Source: Flavisolibacter tropicus (GTDB lineage: Bacteria; Bacteroidota; Bacteroidia; Chitinophagales; Chitinophagaceae). From it: a DNA stretch of 64,000 nucleotides. Below are positions 18,321-29,100 of this stretch, in pieces (positions within the stretch are counted from its first letter, which is position 1; every line of letters begins with the position of its first letter). The notes under the pieces are model-generated. The model made no database searches. It had not been told where the DNA came from and saw nothing but the letters and a program-made list of their open reading frames with translations. Made by a program: the position numbers and the translations under genes. Where the stretch lies: contig NZ_CP011390.1 of assembly GCF_001644645.1 (NCBI RefSeq), positions 4,460,001 to 4,524,000 of the forward strand, read 5' to 3'.

Positions 18321-18381
18321 AATAGTTCGTGCCTGAAGAAAACGAACGATCGTTTGTTGTTTTTATTAAAGTGTCAACGTA

Positions 18382-19758
18382 TTATTTAAAAAATTTTATT
18401 CTTTGAGTAGCGGTGTTGCTACTTACTTCCAAAATATACAAGCCTTTCGGTAATGTGTTTATATCGAGTGCAGCAGCGTTTATGCCTTTGACTGTACTAA
18501 GCTGTTGGCTAAATATTTTACTGCCATTTATAGTATAAATGTGAGCAAATGTTTGTTCGACTACTTCTGTATTAAAAGTAAAGCGGAGTGTTGATTGGCT
18601 GGGATTTATTGCCAGGAAAATAGAGTTGTTTGTATTGGCTATTTGTTGTTTTATCAGTACTGTTTTAGAATAGGCTGAGGGCGCATCATTATTAATGATT
18701 TGCAGCCGATAATAAACTCCTGTCCCTGATGTTAAAGACTCTCTGTAGGTATACTCTTGTTTGCCTTTGTTTGTTGATGTAAGAACAACTCCAGCTTCTT
18801 TAAACGTTTTACCATCACTACTTTTCTCAACCTTAAAGTATTCACCTGTTTCATTATCATCTACTGACCAATGTAATATCGCTTGGTTGTTTGATGCCTG
18901 GCCAGTAAAACTCAAGAGCTTAATAGGCAATGGGGCTGTTGCAGTAGGATAGTTGATCGTTACGGTAGCAGTAGAAGTAAGTGGTGCGTATCCGTCGTCA
19001 CTAATAGTATATGTAAATGTTACCGGACCACCAGTAAAGCCTGCATTGGGCGTAAAGGTAAAGGCACCGTTTGAATTGTAGCTAACTGTACCATCAGTAG
19101 GTTGAACAACATTGGTTAAACTGATTTTTTCAAAATAGGGTGTAATGCTGTTGGGGTCGGTATCATTGGTTAATAAGTTGCCTGAATATGCAACTATTGT
19201 GGGACTGATATAGGAGTCGTTATTTGCATTCGGAGCACTGTTACAAAAGCTGGCATAATGAAAAGAACCATCAACATCGAAGTTGTCAATAAGAATATAG
19301 TTAGTGCTAGGGGAGCCTGCCGTACTAGTATAGCTTAAAGATACCCGATAGGTGCCTGCAGCGAGATCAGGTAATGAATAACTTCGATAATTAGTGTTTG
19401 TTATAGTAAAATTATCTAATGTTTGTACAGTGCCGTTTTGAGAAATAATATTGACTTGTAAGCTAAAGCTGCTTGAATTAGTAGTTGCTTTATAGTCAAA
19501 CTTTATAGAAGTTTTATCGTTGGATTTGAAATTTATGAACGGCGTTGTTAACGTGGCTGTGGTAACTCCTTTCGTAGAGGCAGCATCATTATTGTTGCCA
19601 TTTCCTGCGTCTGCTTCTAAAATAAAGCCACTGTTAGCCCAGCAATTACTATTAGTTGGTACGCTGCCTTCGAATTTTACAGGAAAGCTCTGCGCTTTTG
19701 TTGAATTCCAAGCAAAACAAAGCAGGCCTAAAGTGAATAGGGTAAAAATGCGATTCAT
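18382..19758 (-). CDS. T9SS-dependent secreted protein with Ig-like (Big_9) domain
   Basis: The 458-aa product has a signal peptide (residues 1-22, STKAQ). A jelly-roll-like domain spans about 25-165 (SIKFDYKATTNSSSFSLQV, TYRVSLSYTSTAGSPSTN). A bacterial Ig-like/cadherin-like domain is at about 170-270 (NANNDSY..., NLLTNDTDPN, FTFTPNAGFTGGPVTFTYT), then the Fn3-like module (PLPIKLLSFTG..., FKVEKSSDGKTFKEAG) and a sorting domain (LPKGLYILEV, TQRIKFFK). It is read towards the winged-helix gene. A promoter motif 240 bp upstream suggests a long leader. It probably acts outside the cell as an adhesin or carbohydrate-binding protein, but no ligand is evident. Confidence 0.87.
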   Translation of the reverse strand: MNRIFTLFTLGLLCFAWNSTKAQSFPVKFEGSVPTNSNCWANSGFILEADAGNGNNNDAASTKGVTTATLTTPFINFKSNDKTSIKFDYKATTNSSSFSLQVNIISQNGTVQTLDNFTITNTNYRSYSLPDLAAGTYRVSLSYTSTAGSPSTNYILIDNFDVDGSFHYASFCNSAPNANNDSYISPTIVAYSGNLLTNDTDPNSITPYFEKISLTNVVQPTDGTVSYNSNGAFTFTPNAGFTGGPVTFTYTISDDGYAPLTSTATVTINYPTATAPLPIKLLSFTGQASNNQAILHWSVDDNETGEYFKVEKSSDGKTFKEAGVVLTSTNKGKQEYTYRESLTSGTGVYYRLQIINNDAPSAYSKTVLIKQQIANTNNSIFLAINPSQSTLRFTFNTEVVEQTFAHIYTINGSKIFSQQLSTVKGINAAALDINTLPKGLYILEVSSNTATQRIKFFK

Positions 19759-19997
19759 TTTCTTAGGGTTTGATTAGATGATTATCAAGCTCCCACAGAA
19801 GTACTGGATGGTTTTAGAGGTTTATCCGGGTTGGATTACTGGTGAAACGGGTTACGTTTCATTTAGCATGGTAATAATTTCAGTATTAGCGGTAAGTGCC
19901 GGAGACAGAATGTTCCTTTGTATAGGAGAGAACGTTTAGGCTACGGAACTATAATAATCACTTAAGCGTTTTGGCGCCTTTTCTTAGTGTTATTACT

Positions 19998-20029
19998 CAA
20001 ACATACTAGGGGTATTTTACTAATACAAG
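19998..20029 (-). promoter_or_regulatory. Promoter motif for the Big_9 T9SS gene
   Basis: Read on the minus strand, TATGTTTG (19998-20005) matches TAnnTTTG, and CTTG (20026-20029) is 20 bp upstream in the -33 position with one mismatch. It would give a 5' leader of about 235 nt before the ATG at 19758. The rest of the 19759-20112 gap shows nothing else convincing. Confidence 0.5.
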
Positions 20030-20112
20030 TGGCTTGAAAAAATGAGGTTATTTTACTACATGGTTAGTCTAGCTGTATGTATGGGGCGATGCAGCATGAA
20101 ATGGATAAAAGT

Positions 20113-20148
20113 AAAGGGCCGCAATAGCAATAGCTATACGGCCCTTTT
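20113..20148 (-). terminator. Terminator after pdxA
   Basis: AAAGGGCCG (20113-20121) pairs with CGGCCCTTT (20139-20147). On the minus strand, the direction of pdxA, the stem ends in TTT followed by an AT-rich stretch. It lies 25 bp beyond the pdxA stop. Confidence 0.7.
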
Positions 20149-20172
20149 AGAAAACAATGGAAATTAGATTAT

Positions 20173-21270
20173 TTAGCGGTCAATAGAATCATCAATTTTT
20201 TCATCTTCTACATTACGCAATACTTCTGCTGTAATCTTGCGTAATGGATTTCGATTTCGTTCATCAAATTCATTACGGCGGTTGATAATATCAACACACT
20301 CAAAAACAGCTGATATAAAGGAAGATGGTTCGGCAATATTTTTACCCGCTATATCAAATGCAGTTCCATGATCGGGCGATGTACGTACAAAAGAAAGGCC
20401 AGCTGTGAAATTAACCCCTTCATTGGCTGCTATGGTTTTAAAAGGAATGAGTCCTTGATCATGGTACATAGCAAGTACAGCATCAAACTGCTGGTAACTA
20501 TGGCGCGCAAAAAATGCATCGGCACTAAACGGTCCATAAATCAATTTGTCTTGTTGCTTAGCTTCTTTGATTGCGGGTTTTATGATTGTTTCTTCTTCAT
20601 TACCAACTAAGCCCTCATCACCAGCATGTGGGTTTAATCCCAACACGGCAATCTTTGGTTTATCAATGCCAAAATCGCGTTGTAGGCATTGGTGTAATAA
20701 GCGAAGTTTAGAAACAATCATGGCTTTAGTAATAGTAGATGCTATCTCCTTTACGGGTATATGCTCTGTTACCAGTGCTACTCGCAAGTTATCAGCATAC
20801 AATATCATCAGTACATCTTCCGCGCCACTGGCGGCTTTTAAGTAAGGTGTATGGCCGGTATAGTTGAAGGATTCCGACTGTACATTCTTCTTATGGATGG
20901 GAGCTGTTACAATACCTTGAATATGTCCTTCCTGCAAGGCCTGCATTGCTGACTGCAAGGATTTAACGGCATAGCGGCCACCTACTTCGTTTAATTGGCC
21001 AGGCGTAATGGTTACCTCTTCTTCCCAGCAATTAAAAACATTGATCTGCTTATGATTGACTTTGGAAAAGTCTTTAATAACCTGGTAGTTGAAATGGTTA
21101 TCAGTAGCACCCTTTCGGTAAAAGTTGACCAGTTTGTTAGAAGCAAAAATGATAGGTGTACACTGCTCCAGGATCCGGTTATCGGAGAAAGTTTTAATGA
21201 TAACCTCCATCCCTATACCGTTAAGGTCGCCACAACTGATGCCTATGATGGGTTTATGTAGATATTGCAT
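20173..21270 (-). CDS. pdxA: 4-hydroxythreonine-4-phosphate dehydrogenase
   Basis: This enzyme oxidises 4-phosphohydroxy-L-threonine with NAD in the DXP-dependent pathway to pyridoxal phosphate, using a divalent metal. The 365-aa product has the family start PIIGISCGDLNGIGMEV, the GIVTAPIHKKN and YTGHTPYLKAA segments, and AMYHDQGLIPFKT with metal-binding His, then VRTSPDHGTAFDIAGK near the end. These are the diagnostic PdxA motifs. The last about 40 residues (EFDERNRNPLRKITAEVL...) are a charged tail slightly longer than usual. It is monocistronic in this window, with a near-consensus TACCTTTA on the minus strand at 21292-21299. Confidence 0.95.
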   Translation of the reverse strand: MQYLHKPIIGISCGDLNGIGMEVIIKTFSDNRILEQCTPIIFASNKLVNFYRKGATDNHFNYQVIKDFSKVNHKQINVFNCWEEEVTITPGQLNEVGGRYAVKSLQSAMQALQEGHIQGIVTAPIHKKNVQSESFNYTGHTPYLKAASGAEDVLMILYADNLRVALVTEHIPVKEIASTITKAMIVSKLRLLHQCLQRDFGIDKPKIAVLGLNPHAGDEGLVGNEEETIIKPAIKEAKQQDKLIYGPFSADAFFARHSYQQFDAVLAMYHDQGLIPFKTIAANEGVNFTAGLSFVRTSPDHGTAFDIAGKNIAEPSSFISAVFECVDIINRRNEFDERNRNPLRKITAEVLRNVEDEKIDDSIDR

Positions 21271-21508
21271 ACAAGTCTTTATTTCAATGCCTAAAGGTAG
21301 GAATCAGTGGGGGATATTACTATAAAAGAGAAAACAGGAGTTCTGGGGTGGTCAAATTAAGATAGTCAAATGAACGGTTTTGATGATCTCTTATCTGTAG
21401 ATTACAGACCGAAGTTCCACATTTTATAAGAAGAGTAAAACTGCTCTTTTTTTATCGTAAATGTACTAGATGATATATGTAAACCTTCTATGGTATGAAG
21501 AGGGCTTT

Positions 21509-21627
21509 TTGTTGGATGAATTGTCAATTACAGGGAATGTAGTGTTCTTTCTATTGTGAATGTAGGTGGTATGCGTTTTCTTTGCGGCTTCTGTATATCG
21601 GAAAAACCAAACCCATTTAATCCGCTT
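21509..21627 (+). repeat. Duplicated leader/promoter region, copy 1
   Basis: About 120 bp before the first long T9SS gene is nearly identical to 26040-26161 before the second. Both contain GAATTGTCAATTACAGGGAA and TTTCTTTG (21577-21584), a one-mismatch -7 element, with ATTG 20 bp upstream (21553-21556) in the -33 position. The duplication therefore includes the promoter. The remainder of 21271-21508 shows no gene. Confidence 0.75.
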
Positions 21628-24600
21628 ATGAAGACTACGGTGTTGAACCTTACTAATTTCAAGTTAGTAGTAAGGTTATTGTCTTGTTTACTATTTCCTT
21701 TATTCTCTTATTCGCAAACCTTTTTTGGTGTATCCAGTAGTTCCGCTGATGGTACAGCGCAAACCGGGACCACGGTATCGATAACACCGCCAGGCTCTAT
21801 GGCCACCGGTGATCTTGTTGTCATTTATGCGCTTTTTACTTCCAAAAACGGTGCTCTCGCTATGTCTGCTACAGGCGGACAGAGTTGGACCACAGAATCG
21901 AGTGGTACTAATAATGCCAGTAATTTAAGTTATACTATTTTTTGGTGCCGCTTCAATGGTACTTGGTCAACAACCCCTTCGGTTACCGATGGTGCGACCG
22001 CTTCCGGTCCGCTTTCGGCCACCATGTATGTATACCGGCCCACCAGCTCCAGTAGTGTATGGGGAATAGATAAAAAAGCAGATGTAAGTGCAAATGCCGC
22101 TACTACCATTTCCATTGCAGGTGTTACCGCGGCCTTCCCCAATACAGTAACAATGGCGTTTTGGAGCAGTCCGGCCACCAATACCTGGGGGTCGCTGACC
22201 AATACTACTGAATGGAGCAAAACCAGCCTGGATGCACAAAACAGGAATACCAGCCAGTCGTATTCGGCCGCCTATAATATTCGTTCCACAGCCGGAGCCG
22301 TAGCCAGCGTGGCACAAACGCAATCTACAAGCGAAAAATCACTCACCAGTCTTATTGGCTGGTATGAAATTGCCCGACCTGCAAACGATCAATGTGCAAA
22401 TGCATTTACACTAAGTAGCAATACTAATTGCACTACCACATCGTGTACCTTAAATGTCGCTACCACCTATACTGCCACAGCCAATGCTTGTGGTACCAAT
22501 AATAATGACGTTTGGTATTCGTTTGTAGCCAAGTCGCCCAATCCGACCATTACTCTAACCGGCGCCCCAACCGATGCGCGGGCCCAGATCATGGCGGGAG
22601 ATTGCACCGGCGGCTTTGCTGCAGTAGGCAGTTGCCCATCCTCTACCACCACCTCTGCCAGCGGGCTAACGGTAGGGGCCACTTATTATGTGAGGGTGTA
22701 TTCTACCTCGAATGCCAGTGGAACCTTCACCATCTGTATCACCGATCCGCCACCAGCGCCATCTAATGATCTTTGTTTGAATGCCCTTCCTTTGACTAGC
22801 AACTTTACCTGCACTACTACGTCAGGCACGTTAAATGCTTCAACAACTTATACTGCCACAACCAATGCTTGTGGTACCAATAATGATGTTTGGTATTCCT
22901 TTGTAGCCCAATCGCCTAATCCTACAATAACTTTGGGTGGTACACCTGCAGATACGCGGGCCCAGATCATGTCGGGTACCTGCACCGGCGGCTTTGCTGC
23001 AGTAGGTAGTTGCCCATCCTCTACCACAACCTCTGCCAGTGGGCTAACGGTAGGGGCTACCTATTATGTGCGGGTATTTTCCAACTCCAATGCCACCGGA
23101 ACCTTCACCATCTGTATCACCGATCCGCCACCTGTTACTGGAGGTCGCATGAATGAAGTGTACAGGCAAACCACACTATCTGCTGCCAATGTTTTAGATA
23201 ATCCATGGGAAGTGACGTATGGCCCTGACAACTATCTGTGGATCACAGAAGCAAAAGGATATAAAGTTTACCGCATGGATCCCAATACAGGAGCGAAAAC
23301 GACTGTGTTAGATCTTAACTCCACTAGTACTGATCTTAGTGCCTGGGGGGCAGATTCTTTAAGAGCGGTAAACCTTACAAGCACAAGCAATTGGAATACA
23401 AGTGCCAATGCCTGGCCGCAGGGTGGATTGGCTGGCTTGGCGCTTCATCCTGATTTTTTAAATCCCGACAGTGCGTTTGTCTATATCTCTTATGTTCACC
23501 GCTACCTATATACTGCTAGCGGGGATGCCGGTATATTTTTCAGAAATAAATTAGTTCGGTTTACCTATAACAGTAGCACCGGCAAATTGGGGTCGCCAGT
23601 AGTGCTTTGTGATACCTTGCCAGGTGGACAAGATCATAACTCACAAAGAATGATCATAGCCCCGGTTGTAAAAGGAGGCAAGAACTATTTATTTTATGCT
23701 CAAGGAGATATGGGGGCTGGCCAGTTTAGCAACAAGTGGCGGACCAATAACGCACAGAATCTGGCTTCTTATGAAGGGAAAATTCTTCGGTTTAACCTGG
23801 TTTCAGATAAAGATAGCAATCCCTGGATTCCTAACGACAACCCCTATTCCTCCTCTAGTGCCGTGTATAGCATGGGTATTCGGAACAACCAAGGTTTTGC
23901 TTATGATAGTTCACTCAATATTTTGTACGGCTCCTCTCACGGACCATTCAGTGATGATGAAATAAATATTATAAAGGGTCATAAAAATTATGGACACCCC
24001 TTGGTTATAGGCTATTCATGGGATGGTAACGTTAATGGAACGACCGCTGGCGCCGGTCCTAAAATGGGCCAGGCGCATCCGTCCAGCTGCCCAATTATCA
24101 ACGATGAAGCGGACACTGCATCGAAAATTCCAGATTACCAGGAGCCGCTTTTCTCAGCGTATCCTAACTCTCCAACTTACCCAAGTATCACCACTTTGTG
24201 GAATAATACAACCGGTGATAATTCACAATGGCCCTCCGAAGGTTGGTCAGGATTAGATTTATACACAAACTCCATCATACCGGGTTGGAAACATTCTTTG
24301 GTAGCTTCTTCGTTGAAATGGGGTCGATTGGTACGAATGAAACTGAACAGCACAGGTGATACTGTTATAAAGTCTGGTGGCGCCGATACGGTCAGTTATT
24401 TTGGAAGTACAAACCGTTACCGTGATATTGCCTTTGCGCCTAATGGCAAAGATATTTATGTTATCATGGACAGAGGGTCGACTACCTCTGGTCCTAGTGC
24501 TCTCAACCCCATTGTGCCGGCCTGTCCGGGCTGCCTGCAGAAATACACGTTCCTGGGTTATAGAGTAAATAGCGGTAGTGGAAACAGGAGTTATATATCA

Positions 24601-25671
24601 AATAGTATTGACATTGCTCCTGGTAAAGCCGATGGGTTTGAAACAGCCAATAAGGTTGTCATTAATGCGGCCAATGGTAACACTAATCTTTGGGTGCCTA
24701 TTACTGATTCCAATAGTAATATAGTGGCAGAAATCTATTCACAGGGGCGTGATTTGGACACGGTGACCACCACTATTTACACAAAAACCGATACCAGTCG
24801 CCTAGCAAATGGGAAAAGTTACCTGAACAGGAATTTAACGATCTCGCCACAAAAGCAACCAGGCGGACAAGTTTTGATTCGGTTGTATATTTCCAAAAAA
24901 GAATTTAATCAATTGGTAAAAGATGGAGGCGTTGGAACGATCAGTGGATTGAAGATCATCAAGAATGAGGATTCTGCTACAACAGTTATCTCTTCTAACA
25001 CCAATCTTGTAAATACCTCCATAGCTGAAGACTTTGGTTCAAATGGCTTTGTACTTCAGGGTGATATTAGTGGTTTTTCCTCTTTCTATTTTGCTTCCGA
25101 TGTCGTGCCTTTGCCACTTCAGTTCCTTAGTTTCAAGGGAGCTTTACAGAACAATGCAGCCCTGCTTCAATGGGAAACAGCGAATGAAGTCAATACATCG
25201 CACTTTGTAATAGAGAGAAGTATTGATGGTTCTAGCTTTAATGCCATTGGTACAGTAGCAGCTGCTGGTCATTTTGCAGGTACATTAAAGTATAGCTATT
25301 TAGATAATAAAGCCCTGCTTCAATCTGCTTCCAAGCTTTATTACAGGCTAAAACAGGTTGATGAGAATGGCAGTTTCAGCTATAGCAAAACCATTGCTAT
25401 AGACTTGAATTCAGACTTTACAGTTACAATGCATCCTAATCCAATTACAGATGTATTGAAGATCAGGCTTGCGCTGTCAAAAGCACAGAAGATCCACATC
25501 AGTGTAACTGATATGAGTGGCCGTTCTGTATATAATGGGTACAAATTGGTAAGTGAGGGTAATAATGAGTTACAGATCAATACTAAGTCTTGGCCTGCTC
25601 AAGTGTATTCTGTTAAAATCACTGGAAGTGACAGCAAGCCCATTGCTACACAAAACGTGATTAAATTGTAA
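21628..25671 (+). CDS. T9SS-dependent secreted protein with glucose/sorbosone dehydrogenase-like domain
   Basis: The 1347-aa product is taken from the ATG at 21628, which gives a signal peptide (hydrophobic LLSCLLFPLFSYSQ). Residues about 28-248 are a lectin-like beta domain almost identical to that of the next gene. Two tandem domains of about 125 residues follow (about 250-374 and 375-500; NDVWYSFVA, GLTVGATYYVRV, FTICITD). Residues about 508-970 read as a six-bladed GSDH-type propeller (NPWEVTYGPDNYLWITE, GLAGLALHPDF, LPGGQDHNSQRMI, GIRNNQGFAYD). Next come a beta-sandwich, the Fn3-like module (PLPLQFLSFKG) and a sorting domain. Activity is not proven: PQQ-binding residues cannot be confirmed by eye. 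The role is probably extracellular oxidation or binding of sugars. Confidence 0.85.
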   Translation: MKTTVLNLTNFKLVVRLLSCLLFPLFSYSQTFFGVSSSSADGTAQTGTTVSITPPGSMATGDLVVIYALFTSKNGALAMSATGGQSWTTESSGTNNASNLSYTIFWCRFNGTWSTTPSVTDGATASGPLSATMYVYRPTSSSSVWGIDKKADVSANAATTISIAGVTAAFPNTVTMAFWSSPATNTWGSLTNTTEWSKTSLDAQNRNTSQSYSAAYNIRSTAGAVASVAQTQSTSEKSLTSLIGWYEIARPANDQCANAFTLSSNTNCTTTSCTLNVATTYTATANACGTNNNDVWYSFVAKSPNPTITLTGAPTDARAQIMAGDCTGGFAAVGSCPSSTTTSASGLTVGATYYVRVYSTSNASGTFTICITDPPPAPSNDLCLNALPLTSNFTCTTTSGTLNASTTYTATTNACGTNNDVWYSFVAQSPNPTITLGGTPADTRAQIMSGTCTGGFAAVGSCPSSTTTSASGLTVGATYYVRVFSNSNATGTFTICITDPPPVTGGRMNEVYRQTTLSAANVLDNPWEVTYGPDNYLWITEAKGYKVYRMDPNTGAKTTVLDLNSTSTDLSAWGADSLRAVNLTSTSNWNTSANAWPQGGLAGLALHPDFLNPDSAFVYISYVHRYLYTASGDAGIFFRNKLVRFTYNSSTGKLGSPVVLCDTLPGGQDHNSQRMIIAPVVKGGKNYLFYAQGDMGAGQFSNKWRTNNAQNLASYEGKILRFNLVSDKDSNPWIPNDNPYSSSSAVYSMGIRNNQGFAYDSSLNILYGSSHGPFSDDEINIIKGHKNYGHPLVIGYSWDGNVNGTTAGAGPKMGQAHPSSCPIINDEADTASKIPDYQEPLFSAYPNSPTYPSITTLWNNTTGDNSQWPSEGWSGLDLYTNSIIPGWKHSLVASSLKWGRLVRMKLNSTGDTVIKSGGADTVSYFGSTNRYRDIAFAPNGKDIYVIMDRGSTTSGPSALNPIVPACPGCLQKYTFLGYRVNSGSGNRSYISNSIDIAPGKADGFETANKVVINAANGNTNLWVPITDSNSNIVAEIYSQGRDLDTVTTTIYTKTDTSRLANGKSYLNRNLTISPQKQPGGQVLIRLYISKKEFNQLVKDGGVGTISGLKIIKNEDSATTVISSNTNLVNTSIAEDFGSNGFVLQGDISGFSSFYFASDVVPLPLQFLSFKGALQNNAALLQWETANEVNTSHFVIERSIDGSSFNAIGTVAAAGHFAGTLKYSYLDNKALLQSASKLYYRLKQVDENGSFSYSKTIAIDLNSDFTVTMHPNPITDVLKIRLALSKAQKIHISVTDMSGRSVYNGYKLVSEGNNELQINTKSWPAQVYSVKITGSDSKPIATQNVIKL
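22378..23130 (+). repeat. Two tandem in-gene repeats of about 375 bp
   Basis: The units starting at about 22378 and about 22753 encode the same domain and are nearly identical at DNA level over their second halves (for example GGCGGCTTTGCTGCAGTAGG at 22610 and again near 22988). This points to a recent internal duplication. A further near-identical unit lies in the next gene at about 26985-27280. Confidence 0.8.
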
Positions 25672-25692
25672 TTCAAACATAGGTTTGTATAT

Positions 25693-25722
25693 AAAACCCC
25701 TCTCATTGAGAGGGGTTTTACT
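25693..25722 (+). terminator. Intrinsic terminator after the GSDH-type T9SS gene
   Basis: AAAACCCCTCTC (25693-25704) pairs with GAGAGGGGTTTT (25708-25719) with a three-base loop, then a T-rich tail. The following gap up to 26039 is AT-rich with no gene or clear signal. Confidence 0.85.
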
Positions 25723-26039
25723 TTTTCAGCGATTGTAGATATTGCCCCAGTTGTCTCAATAGTAGTTGTATGGATGATTGTATCTTATATAAGTAGCGTT
25801 TTGCTAAAACAATTTTTGATCCCAAGGGATTCTGAAAATCATTGAGTTATAGAAATTAAAAGAGAAGAAAGTAGCAGTTCGTTTTAAAAAAGGATGGATT
25901 ATTCCATTATGGAGTTAAAAACAAATAAATAAAAGTAAAAATACGTATGAGTAAAAACACTCTATTTTATACGTATATATTACTTATTTATAGAGTAGTG
26001 TTTCTATTTAATAAAGTCCTCTTTATTGAATGAAGGGGG

Positions 26040-26161
26040 GGATGTTCGGATGAATTGTCAATTACAGGGAATGTAGTGTTCTTTCTATTGCGTATGTAGG
26101 TGGTATGCGTTTTCTTTGCCAACTCTATATATCGGAAAAACCAAACCCATTTAAATCCGCT
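26040..26161 (+). repeat. Duplicated leader/promoter region, copy 2
   Basis: This is the near-identical copy of 21509-21627, again with TTTCTTTG (26111-26118) and ATTG (26087-26090) 20 bp upstream. It starts abruptly after the unrelated AT-rich stretch 25723-26039, so the left end of the duplication is at about 26045. Confidence 0.75.
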
Positions 26162-29100
26162 ATGAAGACTAATGTGTTGACCCTAACTAACTGCAAGGCA
26201 GTGGTAAGAATATTATTTATTCTTCTACTACCCTTATTCTCTTATTCGCAAACCTTTTTTGGTGTATCCAGTAGTTCCGCTGATGGTACAGCGCAAACCG
26301 GGACCACGGTATCGATAACACCGCCAGGCTCTATGGCCACCGGTGATCTTGTTGTCATTTATGCGCTTTTTACTTCCAAAAAAGGTGCTTTAGCCATTTC
26401 CGACATGGGCGGACAAAGTTGGACTACAGAATCGAGTGGCACCGATAACGCCAGTAATTTAAGTTATACTATTTTTTGGTGCCGCTTCAATGGTACTTGG
26501 TCAACAACCCCTTCGGTTACCGATGGTGCGACCGCTTCCGGTCCGCTTTCGGCCACCATGTATGTATACCGCCCAACAAATCCCAATAACTTATGGGGAA
26601 TAGATAAAAAAGCAGATGTAAGTGCAAATGCCGCTACTACCATTTCCATTGCAGGTGTTACCGCGGCCTTCCCCAATACAGTAACAATGGCGTTTTGGAG
26701 CAGTCCGGCCACCAATACCTGGGGGTCGCTGACCAATACTACTGAATGGAGCAAAACCAGCCTTGATGCACAAAACAGGAATACCAGCCAGTCGTATTCG
26801 GCCGCCTATAATATTCGTTCCACAGCCGGAGCCGTAGCCAGCGTGGCACAAACGCAATCTACAAGCCTAAAATCACTCACCAGTCTTATTGGCTGGTATG
26901 AAATTGCTCCACCTACAAACGATCTGTGTTCAAATGCGATACCGTTAAACAGTGGCGCCTCCTGTACTGCGTCAACCTCTGTAACCTTAAATGTCGCTAC
27001 CACCTATACTGCCACAGCCAATGCTTGTGGTACCAATAATAATGACGTTTGGTATTCGTTTGTAGCCAAGTCGCCCAATCCGACCATTACTCTAACCGGC
27101 GCCCCAACCGATGCGCGGGCCCAGATCATGGCGGGAGATTGCACCGGCGGCTTTGCTGCAGTAGGCAGTTGCCCATCCTCTACCACCACCTCTGCCAGCG
27201 GGCTAACGGTAGGGGCCACTTATTATGTGAGGGTGTATTCTACCTCGAATGCCAGTGGAACCTTCACCATCTGTATCACTGATCCTGTTCCTGCAAATGA
27301 TAACTGTAATGGCGCATTTGCATTGACATCATCAACAACTTGCAATCCTACTAGTGGTAACTTATATCTTTCAACAACGTCTGCTACACCTAGCGCACCC
27401 TGTGCAAGTTCAGTAGCTTATGATGTATGGTATAGCTTTACAGCCCAAACGACTAATCCTACTATTACCCTTGGTGCTATAGGCTCAGACGTTACTTCTG
27501 CCAGATTGCAATTGTTTTCGGGGAGTTGTACTGGTGGGCTTACCTCGCTTTTTTGTGGCACTACTTCTATTGCCAGCAGTGGGTTGACAATAGGAAGCAC
27601 CTACTATGTTAGGGTGTATTCATCAACCGGACCGGCCCCTACATCTACTGCTAATGCAGGCTTTACTATATGTGTAACAGATGTTCCTCCTCCAGCGCCT
27701 TCCAATGATGATTGCACTGGTGCTATTACCTTGCCCACCAATGGAAGTTGTAGCAAGGTATGGGGTACTGTAGCTGGTTCTACGGGTTCAGGAATAGTTG
27801 TTTCTACTGGTTGTACCGGGGCGTCGGGTTATGATGTATGGTACAAGTTTGATGCAATTGCTACCAGTACAACAATCACAACTGCCGATTTTGGAGCTAA
27901 CTTTCAAAATCGACGTCTGCAATTATTTAGCGGCACTTGCGGTGCATTGACGGCAATAAGTTGTGGTACAGGTAATACGCTTAGCCCAACCACTTTAACA
28001 GTTGGAGCCACTTACTATATACGATTATTTTCAGCTGATGCTACCGCCCCGATAACTAATGGAGATTTTAGCATTTGTCTTACCACGGCTACTTCCAATA
28101 TTGGCCCCCGCTTTGGTAACAGTTATGTAAATATTTCCAAAAAGTCTTTGGGTGGTGTCGTGCAAAAAGGTGATACCCTTGAAATACGGATGACAATCAA
28201 TCATACGTCAGGCACATTGTATAAAATGAGGTATTTGGATGATGTTCCCACTAATACGCAAATGCTTGCTGGAACAAATGACAAGATTTCAGTAATCACC
28301 AATGAAGGTGTAGCTATACAGAATTATACCCCCGCTGCCGGTGATGATGCGGCTACATATATAGCTGCCCCTCCGGCAGGACAGCGCCAGATTAGAATGA
28401 ATCTGGGCTTTGGTACTACTGTTGCACCATCTCCAACGCTTTCCGTACCGACTGATAACACGGAAACAGAAATTACGTCTGCTACCGGGCAAGCTATAGC
28501 TGGTTCCCATATTCCAAAAGGTGGTGGCGGATTACTTTTTGCTACATCGTTCCGTGTTGTGGTGACCGGTAATGTAGGTGATGTTATTACGCTTGGTGCT
28601 GGTAAATTTATTTATCGCAATGTTTCTACTGGTGGGTCTGATATTATACTTACGGCTAATCCTTACCAGATTTTGATATCTGATCCTATGAGTCTTTGTG
28701 CCAATTCCACTGGTGTGAATATGTCGCAGGAGTCTGGAGGAACCTTTGGGGCCGGCAGTAACCTGAACCGAAATCAAGATCTGGCCTTCCCCATTCCAGG
28801 CTATTCTTTTGTAAAAACATCTAACACTCAAGCTGTCGGCGATGGTCAATATGCTATTGTAAAGAATATGAGTCCACGGAGTGGTACCAATAGGGATGCT
28901 GATCGTAACCCAACCAGTACATTCTCTCTTCCTGATCAGCGGGCTGCGGACTATCGGATGTTTAATGGGTTCTGGGATATTGATGGTGACCATACTGGAA
29001 CCAATAATGCGGTGGGTAATATCCCTACAGGAGATGGCGTTAGTAGCGGCTATATGTTAATGGTGAATGCTGACTTCGTGGCTTCTGAAACCTATCGCCA

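Noticed and set aside
21930..26857. Long antisense frames (about 90-118 codons) inside both duplicated T9SS genes.
   Set aside because: They are present in both copies only because the DNA is duplicated; the sense frames are long, have signal peptides and domain patterns and fully explain the DNA.
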